This document shows, in pieces, positions 8,201-16,428 of a stretch of 64,000 nt of DNA. The DNA is from Planctomycetota bacterium. GTDB lineage: Bacteria; Planctomycetota; Planctomycetia; Pirellulales; Lacipirellulaceae. A program made the translations under genes and the position numbers. Location of the stretch: positions 124,001-188,000 of the forward strand of contig JAKOXH010000071.1 of the NCBI GenBank assembly GCA_029781135.1. Direction: 5' to 3'. The notes below the pieces were generated by a model that worked only from the letters and a program-made list of their open reading frames with translations, made no database searches and was not told where the DNA came from. Position 1 is the stretch's first letter. Every line of letters begins with the position of its first letter.

Positions 8201-8767
8201 CTATACACTCGGCGGAATGGCGTCTGGAGTTCCTTCCACTGCCTCCGCAGTTGGAGCAGGGGCAGATATGCCGGATCCCCGGCCCAATTCGTAAGCGACC
8301 AACGCGGCGATGGCCAGGCAAATAATATCAAAAGTCGACATGGCCCCTTTGGGTGCCATGGAACGACGGGAAGATGGAGCCAACGCTTCCGAATCAATCG
8401 ACGATGGCGGTGGTGGTGCGGGGGCCGCTTCCTCCTTGCTGCCACCGCCTGCCGCTTCCGTAGATTTCTGATCGACCGCAACCGGCTTGAGTGTCATCGC
8501 GTTGGCTCGCGCTTGTGCCATGCTGGCGGCCAGATACCAACCGCCAATGTAGCCGGCGAGTGCCAAGAGCATGGTCAGCGCGCCGCGGAAATAGCTGGCA
8601 TGCCCGGAAGTACTGACCATCGCTCGCACACCAAGGCCCGTAACGATTGCGAAGGGAATGGCGAGCCATCCCTTATCGATGCCGAATACTCGGTAGACTG
8701 CCAAGAGCAAGCCGATTCCCACCGCAGCGCCGATGATACCGCCCAATAGTGATTTGCCAAGTTGCAT
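8201..8767 (-). CDS. Hypothetical membrane protein
   Basis: 188 residues from the ATG at 8767, chosen over a GTG at 8785 because GGAGG lies 8 bases upstream of the ATG. Hydrophobic helices are at about 8-25 (LLGGIIGAAVGIGLLLAVY), 33-50, 60-80 (LTMLLALAGYIGGWYLAASM) and near 150-167 (STFDIICLAIAALVAYELGR). A Pro/Ala/Ser/Glu-rich linker separates the third and fourth helices. I do not recognise a family. A candidate promoter lies at 8939-8967, giving a leader of about 165 nt. Confidence 0.65.
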   Translation of the reverse strand: MQLGKSLLGGIIGAAVGIGLLLAVYRVFGIDKGWLAIPFAIVTGLGVRAMVSTSGHASYFRGALTMLLALAGYIGGWYLAASMAQARANAMTLKPVAVDQKSTEAAGGGSKEEAAPAPPPPSSIDSEALAPSSRRSMAPKGAMSTFDIICLAIAALVAYELGRGSGISAPAPTAEAVEGTPDAIPPSV

Positions 8768-8938
8768 GTTGAGAGCCTCCGCCACGTTACGCCGTGCTGC
8801 CCGCTGGGGCCGCGTCGGAAATCGAATCCGCCAACACGAATCGACGGCAATTGCGGAAAAGAGTAGATCGAACGACTCCGTCCCGTGCCTCGATCTGCCA
8901 ATTGACGTGCGACCGGTACCTTGCCGCGTCTACTGGTC

Positions 8939-8967
8939 ACTCTAAATCCGCCGGCGAACAGGGTCAA
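8939..8967 (-). promoter_or_regulatory. Candidate sigma70-type promoter
   Basis: On the minus strand, TTGACC (8967-8962), a 17-bp spacer and TAGAGT (8944-8939). It points at the membrane protein gene at 8767. The -35 is 5/6 and the -10 is 4/6 to consensus, so this is tentative. Confidence 0.4.
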
Positions 8968-9063
8968 GCTGATAATCGTGCCCGAATGGCCGATATTGAC
9001 GAAGAAGAGCAGAAAACCGGCGAAAAACTGATGGCGTCCGGCCGAAAATAGCACTCGACGGCA

Positions 9064-10221
9064 TCAAACACGCTCGAATACGACGGCAATCCCTTGGCCC
9101 ACGCCGATGCACATGGTGGCTAGGCCGAGCTTCGCATCCCGGTCGTGCATCGCGTGGATAAGCGTCGTGGCGATGCGGGCACCAGAAGCTCCTAGCGGGT
9201 GACCAATCGCGATTGCGCCACCGCGCACGTTCACCTTCGACTCATCTAGCTTCAGCATCTCGATGCACGCCAAGGCTTGAGCGGCGAATGCTTCATTGAT
9301 TTCAACGAGATCGATATCTTCAAGTTTCAGGCCGGACCGCTGCAATACTTTTTTCGTGGCGGGTACCGGCCCCGTGCCCATAACAGCCGGGTCGACGCCC
9401 GCCACGGCGGTCGCCCGAACTTTTGCGAGCGGCTTGAGCCCTAATGAGCGGGCTTTCTCTTCGCTCATGATTAGCAAGGCCGCCGCCCCGTCGTTAAGTG
9501 GGGAGCTATTGCCGGCCGTGACGGTTCCCATGCCCGGCATGAACGCCGGTTGCAAACTCGACAGGGCTTCCAAACTCGTATCCGACCGGATGCATTGATC
9601 CTGTTGGATCAAGGCTCGATTGCCGGCCTCGTCGCGGCCCCAAATGGGGACAATCTCTTTGGCGAAATCGCCGGCCGCTGTTGCCGCCGCGGCCTTTTGG
9701 TGGCTGGCGAGCGCGAACCGATCCTGTGCCTCGCGTGAAATGCCTTGCGACTGGGCGAGGAACTCGGCGGTGATGCCCATCATCAGGGCGGCTTTGCTGG
9801 TGCGCACAAAAAGCTTGGGGTTCAAATCCAAACTCGCATCCATCGCAATATGATGCATGTGCTCTAAACCGCCGACGACCTGCACGTCCTCGGCGTCGGC
9901 CGCGATCGCATGCGATGCCTGAGCGAGCGCCTGTAGGCTGCTGCCGCACAGCCGATTCACGGTGACACCGCCGGATGCCACGGGCAGGCCGGCCATCAAG
10001 CCCACGGCGCGGGCGACGTTGAAGCCCTGTTCGCGTTGCTGCTGTGTATTGCCTAAGACGACATCCTCGATGGCGTTCGGATCGATGCCACTGCGCTCGA
10101 CGATCGCCCGCACGACGGCCACGGCGAGGTCATCGGAACGCACATCGCGAAACACGCCTTTTTCGGGATGGGCTCGACCGATCGGTGTGCGACAGGCTTC
10201 AACAACGACGGCAGTCTTCAT
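9064..10221 (-). CDS. fadA: Acetyl-CoA C-acyltransferase (3-ketoacyl-CoA thiolase)
   Basis: 385 residues, full-length thiolase of the last beta-oxidation step, splitting 3-ketoacyl-CoA into acetyl-CoA and a shortened acyl-CoA. The acyl-accepting cysteine is C92 in VNRLCGSSLQAL. The C-terminal catalytic pair is the histidine in GGAIAIGHPLGASGARI and the cysteine in TMCIGVGQGIAVVFE. The N-terminal EACRTPIGR and NEAFAAQAL motifs are also present. It lies 172 bp downstream of the FadJ-like gene on the same strand, so the two probably form the alpha and beta subunits of a fatty-acid oxidation complex. The spacer carries a long inverted repeat that could alter the expression ratio. Confidence 0.95.
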   Translation of the reverse strand: MKTAVVVEACRTPIGRAHPEKGVFRDVRSDDLAVAVVRAIVERSGIDPNAIEDVVLGNTQQQREQGFNVARAVGLMAGLPVASGGVTVNRLCGSSLQALAQASHAIAADAEDVQVVGGLEHMHHIAMDASLDLNPKLFVRTSKAALMMGITAEFLAQSQGISREAQDRFALASHQKAAAATAAGDFAKEIVPIWGRDEAGNRALIQQDQCIRSDTSLEALSSLQPAFMPGMGTVTAGNSSPLNDGAAALLIMSEEKARSLGLKPLAKVRATAVAGVDPAVMGTGPVPATKKVLQRSGLKLEDIDLVEINEAFAAQALACIEMLKLDESKVNVRGGAIAIGHPLGASGARIATTLIHAMHDRDAKLGLATMCIGVGQGIAVVFERV

Positions 10222-10271
10222 GGGGTATCAATTCTAGCCTAGCTGCGGGAGGGAATCGAGTTGGAAGGAAT

Positions 10272-10357
10272 GACAAGGAGACAAGGAGAGGGGGAGACAA
10301 GGAGAAACTGGGCCGATGTATCTCCTTGTCTCCATGTCTCCCCCCGCTCCTTGTCTG
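10272..10357. repeat. Inverted octamer repeat between fadJ and fadA
   Basis: The left arm is four 8-bp units (GACAAGGA, GACAAGGA, GAGGGGGA, GACAAGGA; 10272-10303). The right arm 10321-10357 is an imperfect inverse (TCTCCTTG, TCTCCATG and so on). The arms could form a long purine/pyrimidine hairpin in the fadJ-fadA transcript. There is no T run, so it does not look like a standard terminator. Confidence 0.75.
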
Positions 10358-10393
10358 TCGTCTCAAGTAAACCTGTCTATTTTCTATAACTTA

Positions 10394-12559
10394 CTATTCG
10401 TAAAACCGACCGTTACTCTGGGACAGCTTCGTCAGCATTGTCGTCGGCTCGAATCGCTTGCCGAGCGCGGCATAACGCTGAAGCTTTTCGACGATCTTCG
10501 CGGAGCCCACTTGATCGGCCCAGAAGAACAAGCCGCCGTGGAACGGTGGAAAGCCGATGCCGAGAATCAGGCCCAAGTCGACGTCACGCACGTCGGTCAC
10601 AATTTTGTCTTCGAGCACGCGAGTCGCTTCGACGAGCATCGGCAGGAACATGCGATCGATCAGCTCTTCCTGGCTGAATTTTTTGACGGTTCCGGTGCGA
10701 CACTCGTCGATCAATTTGTGCGTTTCCGGGCTATCGGTCCCGCGGGGCGGCTTACCACCGCGCGGCGGACCGTAGTCGAAGAATCCCTTGCCGACTTTCT
10801 GCCCGAGCCGGCCCGCCTTGAATAAGGCGTCAATGATCGGCGCCCCCACGACTCGGTCGGGGAAGGCTTCCGCCAGAGTGCGGCCGGCGTGAACGGCCAC
10901 GTCCAGCCCCACGACATCGTAGAGTGTGATGGGCCCCATCGGCATGCCAAACGACTTAGCCGCTCGCTCAACCTCTTTGATGCTTGCCCCTTCGGAAAGC
11001 AACAAAGCCGCCTCGTTCATGTACGGCAGCAACAGCCGATTCACGAGGAAGCCCGGCCCGTCGTTCATCACGATCGGTGACTTGCCGAGCGCGCGGGCGT
11101 AGGCCACCGCCGACGTAATCGTGTCGTCGCTCGTTTTGCGACCCCGAATCACTTCCACCAGTGGCATTTGCCGAACGGGGTTGAAGAAGTGCAAGCCGCA
11201 GAATCGCTCCGGATGATCCAGGCTATTGGCCAGCAGCGAAATGGGAATTGTCGATGTGTTCGAGCACAGGATCGTCTCGTTGCCGGTAAGCGGTTCAACG
11301 CGCGCGAAGAACTTCTGTTTTGCTTCGCGCTTTTCAATAATCGCTTCAATGATAATGTCGGCCCGGCTTAGTTCGACGTCGGAAAGTGTTCCGTTAACAA
11401 GCGGCGCAAGTTCGACCGCCTTTTTGACATCGGGGGCCTTCAATTGCTTGTTGTACGCGACTTCATTCAACACGCCTTGCACGCCGCGGGCGATGACCGC
11501 TTGATCGGTGTCCATGAGGGCGACCGGGATGTTCCGCTTGACATTCGCGGCAGCGATGCCTTGGCCCATAATGCCCGCGCCCACGACGGCTGCCGAGGTG
11601 ATCTTTTTCGGTTTTGCACCCGCGGCAGTTCCGCCCGATTTCTTGTTGCGGTCGTTCAAGAAGAATACGTTCAGCAGCGCGCGATTGGTTGGCGAGCCGA
11701 ATAGATTGGCGAAGCCGTCGGCCTCCATCGCGCAGGCCGCATCAACGTCGAGACCCGCGGCCCCGAGCATCACTTCCAAGGCGGCCAGCGGTGCAGGGTA
11801 GTGGCCTTTGGTTTGCTGCTGAATGTAGCCGTTGGCGGTAGCACCGAGAAAACCAAGTTCCGTTTCGCTGATATCGATTGGCCCAAACCAGCGCTCGCGA
11901 TCGCGGCGGAACTCTTGGGACGCCTGTTCCGCTCGAATCATGCGAATGGCGGCATTGAGCAAGGCGTCGGCTCCGCCTGCGCGGACGTCGATCACATCGT
12001 TGGCAAGCCCCATGGCGGCCGCGGTTTTCGGATCGATGGACTCCCCGCCCGTTACGAGCTCAATGGCATTCGATAGGCCGATCATGCGCGGCGTACGTGC
12101 TGTACCGCCCCAGCCCGGAAACAGCCCAAGCTTCACTTCTGGGAATCCGTAGCCCGTTCGTTCGCTGGTGGTGAAGATCCGGCGATCGCACCATGCCGAA
12201 AGTTCCGCTCCGCCGCCGACACACGTGCCGTCGATCGCCGCCACGGAAACGTAATTGCCACGCGATAGCCGCGCGAACAGCTTTTGCCCACGACGGCAAT
12301 GGCTCGCGATTTCCGACTTCGGCGTATCAAGCCAGGTCATGAACTCCTTGAGATCGGCTCCGGCAATGAACATGCCAGGCTTCGCCGAGCGAATGACAAC
12401 GCCAGCCACATTGCCGCGCTGATCAAGCTCGTTCAAATGCTGGTCCAGTGCGTCGAGCACGTGCCGCGAGAGCACATTGGCCCCGGAGTTAGGGTCATCT
12501 AGCGTGAGGACCGCGATATCGGATTCCGGAAACGACAATGTAAGAGTAGTGCCTGCCAT
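10394..12559 (-). CDS. fadJ: FadJ/FadB-like enoyl-CoA hydratase / 3-hydroxyacyl-CoA dehydrogenase
   Basis: 721 residues from the ATG at 12559 (a TTG two codons upstream is less likely). The N-terminal enoyl-CoA hydratase domain spans about 1-280, with oxyanion-hole segments AGADLKEFM and GTCVGGGAELSAWCDRR followed by FPEVKLGLFPGWGGTARTPR. The NAD-binding 3-hydroxyacyl-CoA dehydrogenase domain starts near 325 with AAVVGAGIMGQGIA. It includes CSNTSTIPIS and HFFNPVRQMPLVEVI, which carries the catalytic-type His. The C-terminal dehydrogenase domains (GPGFLVNRLLLPYMNEA) run to the end. It catalyses the second and third steps of beta-oxidation. fadJ versus fadB cannot be decided from sequence alone. 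Confidence 0.93.
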   Translation of the reverse strand: MAGTTLTLSFPESDIAVLTLDDPNSGANVLSRHVLDALDQHLNELDQRGNVAGVVIRSAKPGMFIAGADLKEFMTWLDTPKSEIASHCRRGQKLFARLSRGNYVSVAAIDGTCVGGGAELSAWCDRRIFTTSERTGYGFPEVKLGLFPGWGGTARTPRMIGLSNAIELVTGGESIDPKTAAAMGLANDVIDVRAGGADALLNAAIRMIRAEQASQEFRRDRERWFGPIDISETELGFLGATANGYIQQQTKGHYPAPLAALEVMLGAAGLDVDAACAMEADGFANLFGSPTNRALLNVFFLNDRNKKSGGTAAGAKPKKITSAAVVGAGIMGQGIAAANVKRNIPVALMDTDQAVIARGVQGVLNEVAYNKQLKAPDVKKAVELAPLVNGTLSDVELSRADIIIEAIIEKREAKQKFFARVEPLTGNETILCSNTSTIPISLLANSLDHPERFCGLHFFNPVRQMPLVEVIRGRKTSDDTITSAVAYARALGKSPIVMNDGPGFLVNRLLLPYMNEAALLLSEGASIKEVERAAKSFGMPMGPITLYDVVGLDVAVHAGRTLAEAFPDRVVGAPIIDALFKAGRLGQKVGKGFFDYGPPRGGKPPRGTDSPETHKLIDECRTGTVKKFSQEELIDRMFLPMLVEATRVLEDKIVTDVRDVDLGLILGIGFPPFHGGLFFWADQVGSAKIVEKLQRYAALGKRFEPTTMLTKLSQSNGRFYE

Positions 12560-12568
12560 GCGCAACAG

Positions 12569-12588
12569 GATAACCTAACGAGGTTAGC
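12569..12588. promoter_or_regulatory. Operator-like inverted repeat in the fadJ / DUF4430 divergent region
   Basis: TAACCT-AACG-AGGTTA (12571-12586), extended by one further matching base pair, ends 12 bp before the fadJ ATG and lies between two divergent genes. The position suits autoregulation or fatty-acid-responsive control. The regulator is not known. Confidence 0.4.
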
Positions 12589-12637
12589 TAGGGCAGCCCC
12601 GGTGACGTCATCAACGAATTTCATTATAAGACGTGGG

Positions 12638-13111
12638 ATGGGTTCTCCTTTTGAAAATGGTGGTTCTGTCGCCGGGAGCAGGTGCAAGCTCCCCCTATTG
12701 CTGGGGCTGGTGCTTCTCGCGATCTTGGCGTTTCAGGGATTTCGCCCGCTAGCGCCAGAGATTGAGAAGCGTTCGGACAGCCAAAGCGTTCTCGCGGACC
12801 TCCCGCCGCATACAGAAGTGTCGATAAGGCTCGATTTTGGCGATGGCCGGCAGTTGGACTTCTCCGCCGTGCCTTGGCGGCGTGGCATGACCATTGCCGA
12901 TCTGTTACACGAGATCCACGGAATTTCGATCGTTCAAAAAGGTACGGGGAAAGCTGCCTTTCTTGTTGGCATCAACGGCATCGAAAATGAGGGAGCCGAT
13001 GGGAAGAACTGGCTCTACGAAGTCAACGGCCAGTCCGGCGACCGGAGCTTCGCCGATTATGAGCTGCGGCCCGGCGATCGAGTCTTGTGGACGTTCCGCG
13101 CTAGCCGATAG
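12638..13111 (+). CDS. DUF4430 domain-containing membrane-anchored protein
   Basis: 157 residues from the ATG at 12638 (a GTG at 12602 is an in-frame alternative). A signal-anchor helix (KLPLLLGLVLLAILAFQGF) is followed by an exported domain with MTIADLLHEIHG, FLVGINGIENEGADGKNWLYEVNG and the C-terminal YELRPGDRVLWTFR. These are typical of DUF4430, a small fold related to the transcobalamin C-terminal domain. The next gene encodes a membrane protein with an ECF S-component flavour, so a joint role in capturing a small ligand is plausible. A TATAAG hexamer just upstream (12625-12630), with GTGACG 17 bp before it, would favour the later start. Confidence 0.8.
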   Translation: MGSPFENGGSVAGSRCKLPLLLGLVLLAILAFQGFRPLAPEIEKRSDSQSVLADLPPHTEVSIRLDFGDGRQLDFSAVPWRRGMTIADLLHEIHGISIVQKGTGKAAFLVGINGIENEGADGKNWLYEVNGQSGDRSFADYELRPGDRVLWTFRASR

Positions 13112-13150
13112 AATAACGAGTCCAAATCAGAAGGCTCTAGGGTGCTGCAG

Positions 13151-13714
13151 ATGAGATCGTCTTTAAGCCGAAACGCGCAAGATTTGCTGGTGTTCTTTCT
13201 GTTGCTTGCGATTGGCGTTGCGGGCCGATGGGGTCAGCCTGCATGGTGCTTCACACCAACCGCCGCAGTTGCCATTTTTGCGGGGTGGTATTTCGCCAGA
13301 CTTGCCGTGGCGGCTCTGGTGCCACTGGCCGTTCTGGCTATTAGCGACTTGCTGCTGCCAGCCTACGACAGCATCCCGGTCTTGCTGGCAACGTATGGCA
13401 TCATGATCGTACCCGTCTTGTTGGGACGTTGGCAGCGCCAGCCGCAAGCGAAAGTGTCGGCGGCTTTGCGGTGGTCGCTGTTTTCGTTGGTACCGGCAAC
13501 TTTGTTTTATATCGTCACGAATTTTGCTGTGTGGGCTTCTTACAGCACGTATGAGAAGTCGCTAGTTGGTTTAATGCAGTGCTACTGGGCGGCCATACCA
13601 TTCTTCCGCACGATGCTGGCTGGCGACGTGTTCTACTTGGGTCTCTTGCTGGTCTGCGCAATGATCGCTGGCCAACCCGTTTTGCAGCGGCAAAATGCCG
13701 AACTAGTCGCTTGA
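13151..13714 (+). CDS. DUF6580 family integral membrane protein, possible transport component
   Basis: 187 residues from the ATG at 13151, preceded by AGGG. A GTG at 13142 is the alternative. Five to six hydrophobic helices are visible, including LLVFFLLLAIGVAGRW, AVAIFAGWYFARLAVAALVPLAVLAI and GLLLVCAMIAGQ. FTPTAAVAIFAGWYF and ISDLLLPAYD resemble the small DUF6580 membrane proteins that look like energy-coupling-factor substrate subunits. It starts 40 bp after the DUF4430 gene on the same strand. The substrate is unknown, and assignment is by resemblance only. Confidence 0.65.
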   Translation: MRSSLSRNAQDLLVFFLLLAIGVAGRWGQPAWCFTPTAAVAIFAGWYFARLAVAALVPLAVLAISDLLLPAYDSIPVLLATYGIMIVPVLLGRWQRQPQAKVSAALRWSLFSLVPATLFYIVTNFAVWASYSTYEKSLVGLMQCYWAAIPFFRTMLAGDVFYLGLLLVCAMIAGQPVLQRQNAELVA

Positions 13715-13753
13715 GCCTAGGTTTAGCAGTTCCAGCTGGCGGCAGAAGCGGTG

Positions 13754-15085
13754 CTAGAACACCGCGTTTTCCTTTGCCTTTTCATCCTCGGGCTTGGTCT
13801 TGCCGGGAACGGCTTTGTTAATTGCCTGGGCCATCGTGCGAATGGCCGCGACCAGGTTTAAATCCCCGGCGTCCTTGCCGCTGGCCGACGTGATGACGGG
13901 AGTGATGGCGGCAACGACGGCATCGACCTTCTTTTGCGTTTCCGCCGGCAAGGCAGGTTTGACGGCCATTAAGCCAGCCTTAAGGTCTGCAAGTCGTGCC
14001 AGGGTAATTCGCCGCTGAAATGCGTTGGGGTCGGTAAACGTCGGTGTTCCAACTCCACCAGGTTCTGGCCCCACCATCGGCTGAATTTGCGCGAAACTGC
14101 CCGATGCGCCTTTTTCCTGAAAATCGCTCGCGCGCTTATCTTCCGCCGCCGCAACGTCGCGCGCCAACGCGAAGATCGGCTCGGCCGTGTTGGCATCGTC
14201 CAGTTTCACGTCTTTGTAATTGATTTTCTCCAGGAGCGCAATCGCACCGCAACGATCGTCGACCGATTTGAGGCTGCTTGCCAATTTGATAATCGCATCG
14301 TGATTCGCGTTCTTCTCTCCGACCGTGCCTAGCCGAGCGAGCGTGCCGGCGGCACGCAACCGCAGCCAGGCGTAGGTGTCGGTGTCCATATCCTGAATCG
14401 GTTGCTCGCGGCCGATGAGCTTGATAAGTGCTGCTTGCAAGGCCGTGATCGCCTCGGGTGGTAGCGCGGCCCGCTGCTGCGCGTGCCGCTCCAGGCCGAT
14501 GAGTGCTCCCAAAATCACGGCCGGCGGAAAACGATTTGCCGTGGTCGCGGAATCGACAATTTGGGTAAGGGCACTAGTTGCCTTTGCGTACGGCTTTGCC
14601 GTTGCGTAGTCTTCGTCAAGTTGGCCGAGGATCAGCACCGCATTATATCGCGCCGCTGGATGACATGGCGGATTTTGAGCGCCCAGGATTTGGACCATCG
14701 CCGCATAAGCGAGCTTGGTCAACTCCCCCTGGACTTGCGGATCGCTCGCTTTCAGCACGTAGTTCTTGAAAAAGTCAGCTCGCAATTTGCCGCTGTCTCC
14801 GATCTTTTCGGGATCGGTGACTGTCATCAGCGGAAAATAGTAATTGCTGAAGAACTCCCGAAACTTGTCCGAGTTGGCGGCAAACGCTGCCGGATCACGC
14901 AAGCATTGTTGAGCGGTCACGCGATACGTCTTCGCTGTCTTGTCGTCGATCGGTAACGCCCGATACTCCTGGGCAATCACCGCGGCAGCACAATTCATAA
15001 GTGCAGCCACGAGCAGCAACCATGCGACATGTCGGCCCATCGTAAACGTGATTCGAGAATGGACGGATGGACGTGCAAATAGCAT
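13754..15085 (-). CDS. Hypothetical secreted helical protein
   Basis: 443 residues from the ATG at 15085. It is preceded by AAAGGAAA and by a TATAAT hexamer at 15113-15108, so the longer upstream reading frame is not used. An ATG at 15040 would put the signal peptide (MGRHVAWLLLVAALMNCAAAVIAQ) at the very N-terminus and is possible. The body is Ala/Leu-rich helical (AARYNAVLILGQLDEDYA, AWLRLRAAGTLARLGTVGE), reminiscent of HEAT-like repeats, and ends with a Lys/Glu tail. I recognise no catalytic motif. Planctomycetes carry many such secreted proteins. Confidence 0.7.
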   Translation of the reverse strand: MLFARPSVHSRITFTMGRHVAWLLLVAALMNCAAAVIAQEYRALPIDDKTAKTYRVTAQQCLRDPAAFAANSDKFREFFSNYYFPLMTVTDPEKIGDSGKLRADFFKNYVLKASDPQVQGELTKLAYAAMVQILGAQNPPCHPAARYNAVLILGQLDEDYATAKPYAKATSALTQIVDSATTANRFPPAVILGALIGLERHAQQRAALPPEAITALQAALIKLIGREQPIQDMDTDTYAWLRLRAAGTLARLGTVGEKNANHDAIIKLASSLKSVDDRCGAIALLEKINYKDVKLDDANTAEPIFALARDVAAAEDKRASDFQEKGASGSFAQIQPMVGPEPGGVGTPTFTDPNAFQRRITLARLADLKAGLMAVKPALPAETQKKVDAVVAAITPVITSASGKDAGDLNLVAAIRTMAQAINKAVPGKTKPEDEKAKENAVF

Positions 15086-15334
15086 CGTGTCGATTTCCTT
15101 TGCCCGGATTATAATTCGACCACCAGGTCGCCGCAGAAATGCAGCCACCCGGATCAGGTAAGACAAACTGACAATTAGACTTACGGCTAATTCCACTGTA
15201 CCAGTGGATGCCATCCGCTTCAAGATTTCGCACTTTGTGCCCACGATTATTGCCGGCGAGCGAACAAGCCTATTTACGGCTAGAATGGAACCGAAACTTC
15301 GACTATAGCCGCTCGCGAGAAAATCGACTTTTCG

Positions 15335-16267
<933 letters not shown>

Positions 16268-16343
16268 CAACGCAGTGGATTCGTATTCGTAGCTGAAGTC
16301 GCAAGACTTCGGCCGCGCCTAATTCGGCGATCTCGCACGAGTT

Positions 16344-16413
16344 GTGGTAGGCCTCTCTGAGTCCGATGCCGTGGTTGAATTGAATGCCTCATCGGCGTCA
16401 GAGACGCCTCCCA
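16344..16413. repeat. Palindromic intergenic element (GGAGGCCTCTC type), copy 3
   Basis: A slightly degraded copy: GTGGTAGGCCTCTCTGAGTC ... ATCGGCGTCAGAGACGCCTC, in the same orientation as the copies at 2414 and 3037. It lies between convergent genes. Confidence 0.75.
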
Positions 16414-16428
16414 CAAGGCCGTTCGCGG

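Noticed and set aside
8575..9054. Minus-strand frame beginning MLFSAGRHQFFAGFLLFF
   Set aside because: It overlaps the start of the better-supported membrane protein at 8767, covers a promoter-like region, and turns into Arg/Ser-rich out-of-frame text. There is no recognisable family.
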